A stretch of 64,000 nucleotides of DNA from Nitrosomonas sp. (GTDB taxonomy: Bacteria > Pseudomonadota > Gammaproteobacteria > Burkholderiales > Nitrosomonadaceae): NCBI GenBank assembly GCA_016703745.1, contig JADJBK010000006.1, positions 1,116,001 through 1,180,000 of the forward strand, given 5' to 3'. Position numbers and translations under genes: made by a program. Positions 9,432 to 18,085 of the stretch are shown piece after piece (position 1 is the first letter of the stretch; the number at the start of each line of letters is the position of its first letter). The notes beneath the pieces were generated by a model that did no database searches, was not told where the DNA came from, and saw only the letters and a program-made list of their open reading frames with translations.

Positions 9432-9848
9432 ATGGAAATCAGCTGTTATCGCGAAACCGAGATCAGCCGTGAGCAGCGGACACTACCTGCTGTCACCTAC
9501 AATATGGCGGTCAGCCTGCTTGCCAGATGTCCATCCGGGCAGCTGTTTGTACCTATTCGCAGTATGCAGTTTCTGGCTATTATCGATGCGGAAGAATTTG
9601 TTTTTATAGATGGCCAGCGCAAATGCTGGATCGATATCGCCTGGCAACACTTTCATTCGTGGGAAAGAAACGCTCTGGATCAATCAGTTACTTATGATGC
9701 AGTTTTTTATAGAGAAAATCAGGAATCAATAATGTTACGCCTGCAGCAGGAATTTCCACTGGCGCTACGTGTCATGATAGCCAGGGAACGCCCGGCTAGC
9801 CCGGCAAAGGTCATCAAGTTTCCCGCAAAAATATTGCCGGCTGATTAA
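9432..9848 (+). CDS. Hypothetical protein, 138 aa
   Basis: I do not recognise this protein. It is soluble, has no signal peptide or membrane helix, and is moderately acidic, with a mixed alpha/beta look (VSLLARCPSGQLFVPIRSM, FVFIDGQRKCWIDIAW). A TTG nine codons upstream could extend it; I take the ATG at 9432 (MEISCYRE). It is downstream of tRNA-Pro and converges on cbbN with a 4-bp overlap of the stop codons. Function unknown. Confidence 0.7.
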   Translation: MEISCYRETEISREQRTLPAVTYNMAVSLLARCPSGQLFVPIRSMQFLAIIDAEEFVFIDGQRKCWIDIAWQHFHSWERNALDQSVTYDAVFYRENQESIMLRLQQEFPLALRVMIARERPASPAKVIKFPAKILPAD

Positions 9849-10147
9849 TCATCGTCTCCCAGTTCAACATTCCAGCCACTACGTTTTGCCTCCAGAATCC
9901 GCTGCTCGTATAACAATGCGTGTCGCTGCTGCAACTCCGGCGGCAATCGGCTGGGTAAATGCGCAAAATCTTCCCATGCCGTATGCACCTTCTCATACAG
10001 ATTCTGCATTTGCGATGAACTCCAGTCTTGGCAGGTTTCGGTTTCGGGCAAAATACCGAATACCCAGGCATCGATGACAATCCGGCCAAGATGCGTCAGG
10101 CCGCCATTCTTATCCTGGTTAATTCCACAGTAGTGCTGTTCATTCAT
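9845..10147 (-). CDS. cbbN: CbbN, small RubisCO-operon protein
   Basis: This 100-residue protein is the last gene of the cbb operon, in the position and of the size of CbbN in the Nitrosomonas europaea cbbLSQON operon. It has no recognised domain. It opens with MNEQHYCGINQDKNGG, is rich in aromatic and charged residues, and ends in a short acidic tail (ELGDDD). It follows cbbO after 27 bp. The assignment rests on synteny and length; no function is established. Confidence 0.75.
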   Translation of the reverse strand: MNEQHYCGINQDKNGGLTHLGRIVIDAWVFGILPETETCQDWSSSQMQNLYEKVHTAWEDFAHLPSRLPPELQQRHALLYEQRILEAKRSGWNVELGDDD

Positions 10148-10174
10148 CCTGTCTTCCTATTTGTCATGTAATTG

Positions 10175-12502
10175 TTAACGAGTCAGACCAGCATACAGCA
10201 GTGGCAATTTTTCTGGTAACCGTTGCACATGATCGACCACCATATAATTGCGTTCACCAAATATTCTCGAAACATATTGATCCGCACGCGGGTCAAGGCT
10301 CATGCAATAAGTAACCACTCCGTTGCGTGCCGCTTCCTCCACGGCTTTCTTAGTATCGAAACGCAAGTATTGCGGATCACGCACATCCACATCAGCAGGC
10401 TCTCCATCCGTGATCACCAACAGCAATTTTTTTGACGCCGCCTGCAATTTCAGAAAATGGTTCGCATGACGAATGGCCGCGCCCATACGAGTGGAAAGTT
10501 GCCCCTTCATCCCCGCCAGCCTGGTTTTGGGCAACTCATTATAAGGCTGATCGAAATCCTTGAAACGGTAGTACTCAACATCGTGCCGTCCATCCGAACA
10601 AAAACCGTGTATTGCAAACGGATCACCAATGCGGTTGATCGCATCCGCCAGTAATACTGTCGCCTGCCGGGTTAGATCCAATACCGTAAAATCCTGCCCT
10701 GCAACAACATCATTGGTAGATTCAGACAAATCCAGCAACACCAGCACCGCAATATCCCGCACTTTGCGCACTGAGCGCATCATCACCCGTGGATCGGGTT
10801 GCTGCCCCATGCGCGCATCGATCAATGCTGCAACGGCAGCGTTGATGTCGATCTCATCCCCATCCTCCAGCTTGCGAATACGCTGCACACCCTGAGGCTG
10901 CATGGCATCCAGCAGGAATTTCATCCGATGAATTTCGCGTTTATACTGAGAGGTGATCTCATCGATCAACTGTATATCGCCTAATTTTGGCCGCTTTTCC
11001 TGAACGGTTGCCCAGGAAGGGCGCTCCAGCTGGATCTGATAATCCCATTCAGCATAGTGAAACGGTGATGCCAATGGTTCCTTACCTTCCAGCGTATTGT
11101 AGGAAACACCATGATCTTCATACGGAAATAATTCCGTTCCCAGTACCCAGATTTCCTGCGCGTCGTCACCCGCAGTCTCAACATCGAGTTCATTGATGAA
11201 TTCCATGATGCCAACATTTTTACGCACTTGCTTGGGCGCTTCATACCCGGCAGCAACCGAACGTTCAAAATCGAATTCCTCAAATTCCCAGAAATAGCGA
11301 TTGTCATCACGATAGGGCGCAGTCAATACATCCGTTCGTGGATTGAACCCGATTTTCTTGCCTGCAATCTCATGCGCCAGCTGCACACCGATATCCCAAC
11401 TGATTTGATTATCCTGTAACCGATCCTGCGCCTGTGAAAACAGCAAACGTCCCTGGCTGATCCACGCATCGGAATCGTTGTAATCCGGATCCAGCAGTGC
11501 ACGCGCGAGACGATTCAAATAATCGCCGATACTGTTCTGCATTTCTGGAGTAGCGGTATGCAATACCGCCCAGAGTTCACGCAGCCTGGGAAACCGTCGA
11601 ATGGTCAGTGCCTCGACGCGCGCATCTTCAATGACGGAAATAACGGCCATCTGCAATGGGTTCAATGACTCCGCAGAAATGGGAGTCTGGGTTTCAACCA
11701 GATGCGCCGCTGCATGGGTTGCCGCCGCACGATACACTTCAGTTGCCGACACATCGCCATACGTATCGAATGCATCGGGCAAATGCAGGATATAGTCCTC
11801 AATGAAAGGGCGGTAACCTTCTCGGCTTTCAAAATCTCCCGATGTCGGTCGCATGTAAAAATCCCGCGCCCACAGCGCCCGCAGATACATATTGATCCGC
11901 CGCTGAATATCGACGAACAACGTCCCCTTGCGTTCCTGCTGCAACATGGCCAGCGACTCTTTGGAACTCAAGCTGAAATAGGCAATCTGCGCCTCGTAAT
12001 CGGTACGATGCGCATGTGCCCCCCACATTGCCCAGCGCCGCAGTCCACCCAGCGTCAATTGGCTGAACAGGAAATCCAGCTTGTCCAGCATCGGCCGCAC
12101 TCCACGTGGTGCCTGGGCGATCAAATGCCCCAAAAACTGCAAATACCCAGTAAACAGATTGGCGTCACCCATCCTTTTGGCGGCAGTTGCCGACGTCGCA
12201 ATGATCATTTCCACCACGGCACCCGAGGTTTTCGACGCCAGCATCAGACAGGTGGTAGCAAGTTCACTGATCACATCTTCGCCAACTTCCTTGGCAACTA
12301 AGGGCGCTTCGTCAATCCAGGATTCGACCAGACTGCGGCCACGTCCGAGCCCCTGCAACGCAGAGACCCCCTTCAGATAATTATCCAGACCTCGTGGTGA
12401 GAGAACCCGGGTTGCATCATGCCAGGTTGCCTCAAGCAGTGCCTTCGACTCGGGCGGCAGCGATGCCAGTAATTCATCATAGTCCGTCAGTTTCAAACTC
12501 AT
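10175..12502 (-). CDS. cbbO: RubisCO activase subunit CbbO (VWA protein)
   Basis: A 775-residue CbbO/NorD-type protein. The C-terminal third is a von Willebrand factor A domain with the MIDAS motif DLSES (in VLVLLDLSESTND), a later conserved threonine (STRMG) and the ITDGEP segment. CbbO works with the AAA+ ring CbbQ to eject inhibitory sugar phosphates from RubisCO; its VWA domain contacts the large subunit. I choose the ATG at 12502 (MSLKLTDYDELL), with GAGGAA just upstream; the longer in-frame start runs into cbbQ. The gene starts 43 bp after the cbbQ stop. Confidence 0.93.
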   Translation of the reverse strand: MSLKLTDYDELLASLPPESKALLEATWHDATRVLSPRGLDNYLKGVSALQGLGRGRSLVESWIDEAPLVAKEVGEDVISELATTCLMLASKTSGAVVEMIIATSATAAKRMGDANLFTGYLQFLGHLIAQAPRGVRPMLDKLDFLFSQLTLGGLRRWAMWGAHAHRTDYEAQIAYFSLSSKESLAMLQQERKGTLFVDIQRRINMYLRALWARDFYMRPTSGDFESREGYRPFIEDYILHLPDAFDTYGDVSATEVYRAAATHAAAHLVETQTPISAESLNPLQMAVISVIEDARVEALTIRRFPRLRELWAVLHTATPEMQNSIGDYLNRLARALLDPDYNDSDAWISQGRLLFSQAQDRLQDNQISWDIGVQLAHEIAGKKIGFNPRTDVLTAPYRDDNRYFWEFEEFDFERSVAAGYEAPKQVRKNVGIMEFINELDVETAGDDAQEIWVLGTELFPYEDHGVSYNTLEGKEPLASPFHYAEWDYQIQLERPSWATVQEKRPKLGDIQLIDEITSQYKREIHRMKFLLDAMQPQGVQRIRKLEDGDEIDINAAVAALIDARMGQQPDPRVMMRSVRKVRDIAVLVLLDLSESTNDVVAGQDFTVLDLTRQATVLLADAINRIGDPFAIHGFCSDGRHDVEYYRFKDFDQPYNELPKTRLAGMKGQLSTRMGAAIRHANHFLKLQAASKKLLLVITDGEPADVDVRDPQYLRFDTKKAVEEAARNGVVTYCMSLDPRADQYVSRIFGERNYMVVDHVQRLPEKLPLLYAGLTR

Positions 12503-12545
12503 GCTATTCCTCGAAGAAAGGTTGTTCTGACTGAAAACAGGGATA

Positions 12546-13349
12546 TCAGAAGAAAGTGGTAACCGCAGCATCAAGCGCATCACGCATATCGGGATCGTCA
12601 GTCAGTGGCCGCACCAATGCCATGTGGCAGGCAGCGCGAACATCGACACCTTTGGCAATCAGATTGCCCGCATAAATCAGCATACGCGTCGAAATACCTT
12701 CATCCAGCCCATGCCCTTTCAGATTGCGGGCGCGCTCGGCAATTGCAACCAATTTACCCGCGATGTCTGCCTGAATACCCGTCTCATGTGTCACGATTTC
12801 AGTTTCAATATCCGCTTGCGGATAATTAAAATCAAGCGCACCAAAACGCTGTTTGGTCGATTGTTTCAGATCTTTCATCAAGCTTTGATAACCGGGGTTG
12901 TAGGAAATCACCAACTGGAAATCAGCATGTGCATGCACGAGTTCTCCCTTTTTTTCCAGGGGCAGCATTCTACGGTTATCAGTCAATGGATGGATTACGA
13001 CAGTTGTATCCTGTCTGGCTTCAACCACTTCATCCAGATAGCAGATTGCGCCATAACGGGCGGCAGTCGTCAGAGGGCCATCCTGCCAGCGTGTTCCCTG
13101 CGCATCCAGTAGAAACCGCCCGACCAGATCAGAAGCGGTCATGTCTTCGTTACAGGCAACCGTAATCAGTGGCTTTTTCAGTTTCCACGCCATGTATTCG
13201 ACAAAACGAGTTTTGCCGCAACCAGTCGGGCCTTTCAGCATCATGGGCATACGCACCGAATAAGCGGCCTCGTATAACGTGACTTCATCCGTAACGGGAC
13301 GGTAATAAGGTTTATCTTTAATAAAAAACTGTTTGATTGCATCGCTCAT
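12546..13349 (-). CDS. cbbQ: RubisCO activase AAA+ subunit CbbQ
   Basis: A 267-residue MoxR-type AAA+ ATPase. Walker A is G40PTGCGKT47, Walker B is AICYLDEVVEA, and a sensor and arginine-finger region lies around ISYNPGYQS. CbbQ forms hexamers that power RubisCO remodelling with CbbO. The ATG at 13349 (MSDAIKQFF) has AGGAG upstream and gives the family length. A strong hairpin lies between cbbS and this gene, so its transcription probably depends on read-through. Confidence 0.95.
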   Translation of the reverse strand: MSDAIKQFFIKDKPYYRPVTDEVTLYEAAYSVRMPMMLKGPTGCGKTRFVEYMAWKLKKPLITVACNEDMTASDLVGRFLLDAQGTRWQDGPLTTAARYGAICYLDEVVEARQDTTVVIHPLTDNRRMLPLEKKGELVHAHADFQLVISYNPGYQSLMKDLKQSTKQRFGALDFNYPQADIETEIVTHETGIQADIAGKLVAIAERARNLKGHGLDEGISTRMLIYAGNLIAKGVDVRAACHMALVRPLTDDPDMRDALDAAVTTFF

Positions 13350-13389
13350 TATTTTCTCCTGCGTTATAACCACATGGGCCGACACACAA

Positions 13390-13425
13390 AAAACCCCCCG
13401 TTACCTTCCGGCAACGGGGGGTTTT
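13390..13425 (-). terminator. Intrinsic-type terminator between cbbS and cbbQ
   Basis: A perfect stem of about 13 bp (AAACCCCCCGTT against AACGGGGGGTTT plus one A-T pair) with a 10-base loop. On the minus strand it is followed directly by a run of six T. It lies 20 bp after the cbbS stop and 40 bp before the cbbQ start, so it should end or attenuate most transcripts after cbbLS. Confidence 0.85.
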
Positions 13426-13445
13426 ACAAGTCCCGCGCCGTACTT

Positions 13446-13802
13446 CTAAACCGTCTTGCCGCGGTAAATCACCATGGCTGTTCCCTGACTCTGCGCGAAG
13501 TTGTCGTAGCCAATCAGACGCACATGATTATTCGGATTGGCTTTATGACAAGCCTCCGCTTCCTTCAGAATATGGTCCACATCGGTTTCACCAAACATCG
13601 GGAGTTTCCACATGTACCAGTAATTACTCATCAGGTATTCTGGCTCGGTATGTTCTACTGCCGGGTTCCAGCCTTTTTTAACAATATATTCAACCTGTTT
13701 TCTGATTTGTGCTTCGCCCAAAGCAGGCAAATAAGAAAAGGTTTCAAATTTCCGGCTGGCCGGATCACTCAGACGGCTTTTATAGTCAATCATTTCAGAC
13801 AT
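13446..13802 (-). CDS. cbbS: RubisCO form I small subunit
   Basis: A 118-residue small subunit of ribulose-1,5-bisphosphate carboxylase/oxygenase. It shows the family segments FSYLPALGEAQIRKQVEYI, the YWYMWKLPMFG core and the DHILKEAEACHKANP helix. It lacks the extra C-terminal hairpin of red-type small subunits, which fits the green-like large subunit next to it. It is 37 bp downstream of cbbL and is followed by a strong terminator. Confidence 0.97.
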   Translation of the reverse strand: MSEMIDYKSRLSDPASRKFETFSYLPALGEAQIRKQVEYIVKKGWNPAVEHTEPEYLMSNYWYMWKLPMFGETDVDHILKEAEACHKANPNNHVRLIGYDNFAQSQGTAMVIYRGKTV

Positions 13803-13839
13803 TTATTTACTCCAAAATTAAGATAGAAAACAGGTGCGC

Positions 13840-15264
13840 TTACTTATGTGCCACATCAAGTTTGTCCACGGTATCGAACTCAAATTTAATTTCTTTCCAG
13901 GTTTCCATGGCAATTTTGAGTTCCGGACTGCTTTTTGCTGCATCAGTCAGAATGGCTTTACCTTCTTTCTCGATTTGTACGCCACGATTGCGTGCTTCCA
14001 CACAGGCTTCCAGCGCAACGCGATTGGCAGCGGCTCCTGCCGCATTACCCCAGGGGTGTCCTAACGTTCCGCCACCAAACTGCAAACAGGCATCATCACC
14101 AAAAATAGCGACCAATGCAGGCATGTGCCACACATGAATACCCCCTGACGCTACCGGGAAGACACCTGGCATGGAACCCCAATCCTGATCGAAGAAAATA
14201 CCTCGGCTGCGATCTTCCTTGATGAAGGATTCACGCATAATATCAATCCATCCCAATGTCGCTTCGCGGTCACCTTCCAGTTTTCCGACAACAGTCCCTG
14301 AGTGCAGATGATCGCCACCCGACAGACGCAGGATTTTAGCCAGCACCCGGAAATGAATGCCATGATGCGGATTGCGGTCAAGCACGGCATGCATCGCACG
14401 GTGAATGTGAAGTAAAATTCCATTGTCACGGCACCAGTTAGCCAGTCCGGTATTGGCACAGAATCCGCCTGTAATGTAGTCATGCATAATGATCGGGGCG
14501 CCGATTTCCTTGGCGTATTCCGCACGCTTGTACATTTCCTCTGGCGTCGGGGCGGTAACGTTCAGGTAATGCCCTTTGCGCTCGCCAGTCTCACGTTCCG
14601 CTTTGTGGATTGCTTCCATCACAAAGTCGAAACGTTGACGCCAACGCATAAATGGCTGACTGTTAACGTTTTCATCATCCTTTGTCAGATCCAGGCCACC
14701 ACGCAGGCACTCATAAACCGCACGACCATAGTTTTTAGCCGACAAGCCTAGTTTTGGTTTAATCGTACATCCCAGCAGCGCTCTACCATATTTATTAAGA
14801 ATGTCGCGTTCAACCTGAATTCCATGAGGTGGGCCACCACAGGTCTTGACGTAGGCTATGGGGAAACGCACATCTTCCAGACGCAATCCTCTGATAGCCT
14901 TGAAACCGAATACATTACCAACCAGAGAGGTGAAGACATTGACGACTGAGCCTTCTTCAAACAGATCAATTGGGTAAGCGATAAAAGCAAAAAAACAGGT
15001 ATCGTCGCCAGGGACATCTTCGATCCGATAAGCGCGACCCTTGTAGTAATCGAGATCGGTCAACAGATCTGTCCAGACTGTCGTCCAGGTACCGGTAGAA
15101 GACTCAGCAGCCACTGCGGCGGCCGCTTCTTCGCGATCAACACCTGGTTGCGGGGTGATTTTGAAACAGGCCAGAATATCGGTCTCGTTTGGCGTGTATT
15201 CCGGTGTCCAATAGGTTTGCCGATATTCTTTTACACCGGCGGTATAGGTTTTTTTAGCGCTCAT
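13840..15264 (-). CDS. cbbL: RubisCO form I large subunit
   Basis: A 474-residue large subunit that carboxylates ribulose-1,5-bisphosphate in the Calvin cycle. Catalytic residues are visible: K169 and K171 in TIKPKLG, the carbamylated K195 in GLDLTKDDE, and the loop-6 lysine in SGTVVGKLEGD. The sequence is of the green-like form IA type that goes with CbbQ and CbbO. A good Shine-Dalgarno (AGGAGA) precedes the ATG. It is the first gene of cbbLSQON, transcribed away from the divergent cbbR. Confidence 0.98.
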   Translation of the reverse strand: MSAKKTYTAGVKEYRQTYWTPEYTPNETDILACFKITPQPGVDREEAAAAVAAESSTGTWTTVWTDLLTDLDYYKGRAYRIEDVPGDDTCFFAFIAYPIDLFEEGSVVNVFTSLVGNVFGFKAIRGLRLEDVRFPIAYVKTCGGPPHGIQVERDILNKYGRALLGCTIKPKLGLSAKNYGRAVYECLRGGLDLTKDDENVNSQPFMRWRQRFDFVMEAIHKAERETGERKGHYLNVTAPTPEEMYKRAEYAKEIGAPIIMHDYITGGFCANTGLANWCRDNGILLHIHRAMHAVLDRNPHHGIHFRVLAKILRLSGGDHLHSGTVVGKLEGDREATLGWIDIMRESFIKEDRSRGIFFDQDWGSMPGVFPVASGGIHVWHMPALVAIFGDDACLQFGGGTLGHPWGNAAGAAANRVALEACVEARNRGVQIEKEGKAILTDAAKSSPELKIAMETWKEIKFEFDTVDKLDVAHK

Positions 15265-15354
15265 GCTTGCAATCTCCTGAAAAGTCTCACCCGAATCACG
15301 ATCTATTCACCAGGCGAGTCACTGTTTTAAAAATCAAACGATACTGCAGGTATC

Positions 15355-15425
15355 ACTATATCGCGCATCAATCATAAGTACAAATTAATAAACATGATGG
15401 TTACAATAAGCTTATATTTATGATT
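15355..15425 (-). promoter_or_regulatory. cbbL promoter and probable CbbR operator region
   Basis: On the minus strand, TTGTAC (15383-15378) and TATAGT (15360-15355) are spaced by exactly 17 bases, giving a likely sigma-70 promoter about 90 bases before cbbL. Just upstream lie the perfect palindrome ATAAGCTTAT (15406-15415) and an inverted repeat AATCATAA (15370-15377) / TTATGATT (15418-15425). These are at the distance where LysR-type CbbR proteins normally bind. The promoter is fairly clear; the operator is inferred. Confidence 0.5.
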
Positions 15426-15440
15426 ACACTTTATCTTGCC

Positions 15441-16379
15441 ATGCTACACATTACATTACGTCAACTAAAAGTTTTTGAGTCTGTGGCACGTCTGCTCAAT
15501 TTCACACGTGCGGCAGAAGAACTACACTTAACCCAGCCAGCCGTGTCGATTCAAATTAAACAGCTGGAAGATGCGGTCGCGCTGCCATTATTCGAGCAGA
15601 TAGGAAAACGCATCTATCTGACTGAAGCCGGACAGGAACTCTTCAACTATAGCCGCAGCATTTCCCAGCAACTGGCAGATATGGAACTGGCGCTTGAGGA
15701 ATTAAAGGGTGTGCAACGCGGCAAGCTCAATATCGCTGTGGTCAGTACAGCCAATTATTTTGTACCAGGTCTGCTGGCGCGATTCACCCAGCGCTATCCG
15801 AACATTACCATCAGTCTGCATGTTTCCAATCGGGAGAACGTGCTTAAGCAATTAGCTGACAATCTGACTGATCTCGCCATCATGGGTCAACCTCCTGGCG
15901 ATATCGACATCAGTTCCGAGTCATTTGTAGAAAACCCGTTGGTCATTATTGCACCACCTGGCCATCCCCTCTGCGGCGAACGACAGATTCCAGTAACACG
16001 GTTGGAGCAAGAGATTTTTCTTGTCAGGGAAGCAGGATCCGGCACACGCAGCGCGATGGAACGCTTTTTTTCTCAGGCCAAAATCCGCATCAACAAGGGA
16101 ATGGAAGCTGATACCACCGAAGCCATCAAGCAGGGAGTCCAGGCGGGCATGGGGCTGGGCATTATGTCGATGCATACGATCCAACTGGAACTCGAAACCG
16201 GCCGATTACAACTACTTGATGTACAAGGATTTCCGATTATGCGTGACTGGTATATCGTTCACCGAAAGAACAAACGGTTTTCCAACATTTCCATAGCATT
16301 CAAACAATTTCTGCTGCAGGAAGCCGCCACATTGGTTACAGAAAACAGAAATGATTCAATACCTCGCAAAAATTACTAA
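15441..16379 (+). CDS. cbbR: LysR-type regulator CbbR
   Basis: A 312-residue LysR-family activator. The N-terminal winged helix-turn-helix is clear (TLRQLKVFESVARLLNFTRA, then TQPAVSIQIKQLEDAVALPL), followed by the two-lobed effector domain (LARFTQRYPNITISL, then REAGSGTRSAMERFF). It is divergent from cbbL, the standard position of CbbR, which activates RubisCO operons in response to metabolites such as RuBP or PEP. The start could be the ATG at 15441 or one seven codons upstream; neither has a strong Shine-Dalgarno. Its promoter would overlap the cbbL control region. Confidence 0.93.
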   Translation: MLHITLRQLKVFESVARLLNFTRAAEELHLTQPAVSIQIKQLEDAVALPLFEQIGKRIYLTEAGQELFNYSRSISQQLADMELALEELKGVQRGKLNIAVVSTANYFVPGLLARFTQRYPNITISLHVSNRENVLKQLADNLTDLAIMGQPPGDIDISSESFVENPLVIIAPPGHPLCGERQIPVTRLEQEIFLVREAGSGTRSAMERFFSQAKIRINKGMEADTTEAIKQGVQAGMGLGIMSMHTIQLELETGRLQLLDVQGFPIMRDWYIVHRKNKRFSNISIAFKQFLLQEAATLVTENRNDSIPRKNY

Positions 16380-16497
16380 ATTATTCGGACTCGACATCCG
16401 TTATCAATCTGGCGACCGAACCAGAATACCAGCAACCAGTACGATACCCAGATAGCCAGCAATCATCTGATCGACAACTATTTTCAAGGAGCATGTA

Positions 16498-16893
16498 ATG
16501 TCAGACAAGAATTTAAAATTTCTAGTAGTGGATGATTTCTCAACCATGCGCAGAATTGTACGTAACCTGCTCAAGGAGCTGGGCTTCCAAAATGTAGAAG
16601 AAGCCGAGGACGGGGCAGCGGCCTTAAGAAAATTAAGAGAAGGAGGCTTTGATTTTGTAGTATCCGACTGGAATATGCCCAACATGGATGGATTAACGAT
16701 GCTGCAGAATGTACGTGCAGACGAATCCCTTAAGCATTTGCCAGTATTAATGGTCACTGCGGAAGCAAAAAAGGAAAATATTATTGCCGCAGCACAGGCA
16801 GGTGCAAATGGCTATATTGTCAAACCCTTCACGTCCGCCACGCTTGACGAAAAACTGAACAAGATTTTGCAGAACATGACCGTGCATGCATAA
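16498..16893 (+). CDS. cheY: Chemotaxis response regulator CheY
   Basis: A 131-residue single-domain receiver. The canonical residues fall at E. coli CheY numbering: phospho-acceptor D57 (VSDWNMPNMDG), T87 (VTAEA) and K109 (VKPF), with the acidic pair in VVDD at the N-terminus. Phosphorylated CheY binds FliM at the flagellar switch. A Shine-Dalgarno AAGGAG precedes the ATG. It overlaps cheZ by 8 bp, but no other che or flagellar gene is in the window. Confidence 0.95.
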   Translation: MSDKNLKFLVVDDFSTMRRIVRNLLKELGFQNVEEAEDGAAALRKLREGGFDFVVSDWNMPNMDGLTMLQNVRADESLKHLPVLMVTAEAKKENIIAAAQAGANGYIVKPFTSATLDEKLNKILQNMTVHA

Positions 16894-17452
16894 GATTCGC
16901 AAAAATTCTGTTAGCAAAATGAACCAGGCCAGTTGTATGATTTCTGACAGCAAGGATCGTCTGGTTTATGTCATTCAGCAAACGTCTCATGCGACTGATT
17001 GTGTACTTCACGCTGTTGAATATGCACAGCCGCTCCAGGATGAACTTGCTGTCCACGCTCAAGAATTATTGGCCCAATGGCAACTGCTGCTGGAAAACAG
17101 CCCAATGAAACATGCAGACCAACAGGCACTACGGGCAACATTGACTCAGACAATTGACTTTCTGAATGAAGTACCTAAAAAATCAGGTTTGACCAAGCAA
17201 TATCTAACTGAAATTCTGATCACACAAAGTCATCAGGATTTAACTGGCCAAGTCATGCAAAAATTACTGCAAACATTTGAAATAATGGAACGGCAACAGT
17301 CATTCACAAAGAAATCCATCAATACAAAAACAGATATTCAGAAAAAAGAAACCGGGATGGCAAACGGTCCGGTTATTGATCACGCAAAACAACCGGATAC
17401 CTTAGCCAATCAAGATCAGGTTGATAACCTGCTCGCAAAACTAGGTTTGTGA
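16886..17452 (+). CDS. cheZ: CheY-P phosphatase CheZ
   Basis: A 188-residue CheZ. The catalytic segment QSHQDLTGQVMQKLL contains D118 and Q122, spaced as D143 and Q147 of E. coli CheZ; the glutamine inserts into the CheY active site. The C-terminal CheY-binding peptide DQVDNLLAKLGL is typical. It is about 25 residues shorter than E. coli CheZ, mainly in the N-terminal helix. It overlaps cheY by 8 bp and is the last chromosomal gene before the mobile island. Confidence 0.93.
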   Translation: MHKIRKNSVSKMNQASCMISDSKDRLVYVIQQTSHATDCVLHAVEYAQPLQDELAVHAQELLAQWQLLLENSPMKHADQQALRATLTQTIDFLNEVPKKSGLTKQYLTEILITQSHQDLTGQVMQKLLQTFEIMERQQSFTKKSINTKTDIQKKETGMANGPVIDHAKQPDTLANQDQVDNLLAKLGL

Positions 17453-17579
17453 AATTTCAGCTCAAACTCCCACCGGAATTCTTCAGGCGCACCAGATCTA
17501 TATTACCCACGCACAATATTATCCCTGAACAAGATACAAACCAGCTTGCCAGAGCTGATTGCGACAACCGCGACCGAAC

Positions 17580-17832
17580 GCCTGCTACGCATTGAAATCG
17601 AAGGCTACACCCTGCATCATCACGTCATGACAAAATAGACCGATGATCGTATCGCGGTTGAAATGGTCACCGAGACTAAAAAACGTTTTCCCACTCTCAG
17701 CGCCTGCAGTTTCGACAAAGGCTTTCATTCGCCCATCAACCAGACTGACCTGGCCTGACAGCTTGACCAGGTTACGCTGCCCAAAAAAGGCAAACTGTCC
17801 AAAGCGCCCCAAACGGCCTGAAATCTTTTTAG
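17580..17832 (+). pseudogene. Decayed ISNCY-type transposase fragment
   Basis: The + frame reads LLRIEIEGYTLHHHVMTK-stop-TDDRIAVEMV, then KKRFPTLSACSFDKGFHSP, stop, then QLDQVTLPKKGKLSK. The TDD, SFDKGFHSP and LPKKGKLS segments resemble ISNCY-family transposases. Two in-frame stops and the missing ends show it is dead. It abuts the 3' end of hsdM and lies between cheZ and the island, so it may mark an old insertion boundary. Confidence 0.6.
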
Positions 17833-17844
17833 ACGAAAAAGCGC

Positions 17845-18064
17845 CTATTTCGATAATGCTGCCGCAACATCCCGGAAACTATTCAGTCCTGCTTCAAGAT
17901 TGTCAATAATCTCAAGGGCCAGTTCATCCGGTTCGGGTAAATTGTCCAGATCAGCCAGACTCTTATCCTTCAACCAAAAAATATCCAGACTGGTTTTGTC
18001 GCGTGCCATGATTTGATCAAGGCTGTATTTACGCCAGCGGCCTTCAGGATTGCTCTGTTCGTTC
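17845..18064 (-). pseudogene. hsdM: hsdM 3' fragment (cut off by IS66)
   Basis: This is the C-terminal ~70 codons of the type I methyltransferase subunit, ending in TAG at 17845. It includes KYSLDQIMARDKTSLDIFWL, the usual late HsdM segment, and LPEPDELALEIIDNLEAGL. It is separated from the 5' part (20467-21736) by the IS66 copy. Joining the two parts at the 8-bp target duplication GTTCGTTC gives WNEQSNPEGRWRKYSL in frame and a protein of about 493 residues. Confidence 0.9.
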
Positions 18065-18085
18065 GTAACCGTCCAACGCTCCCAT

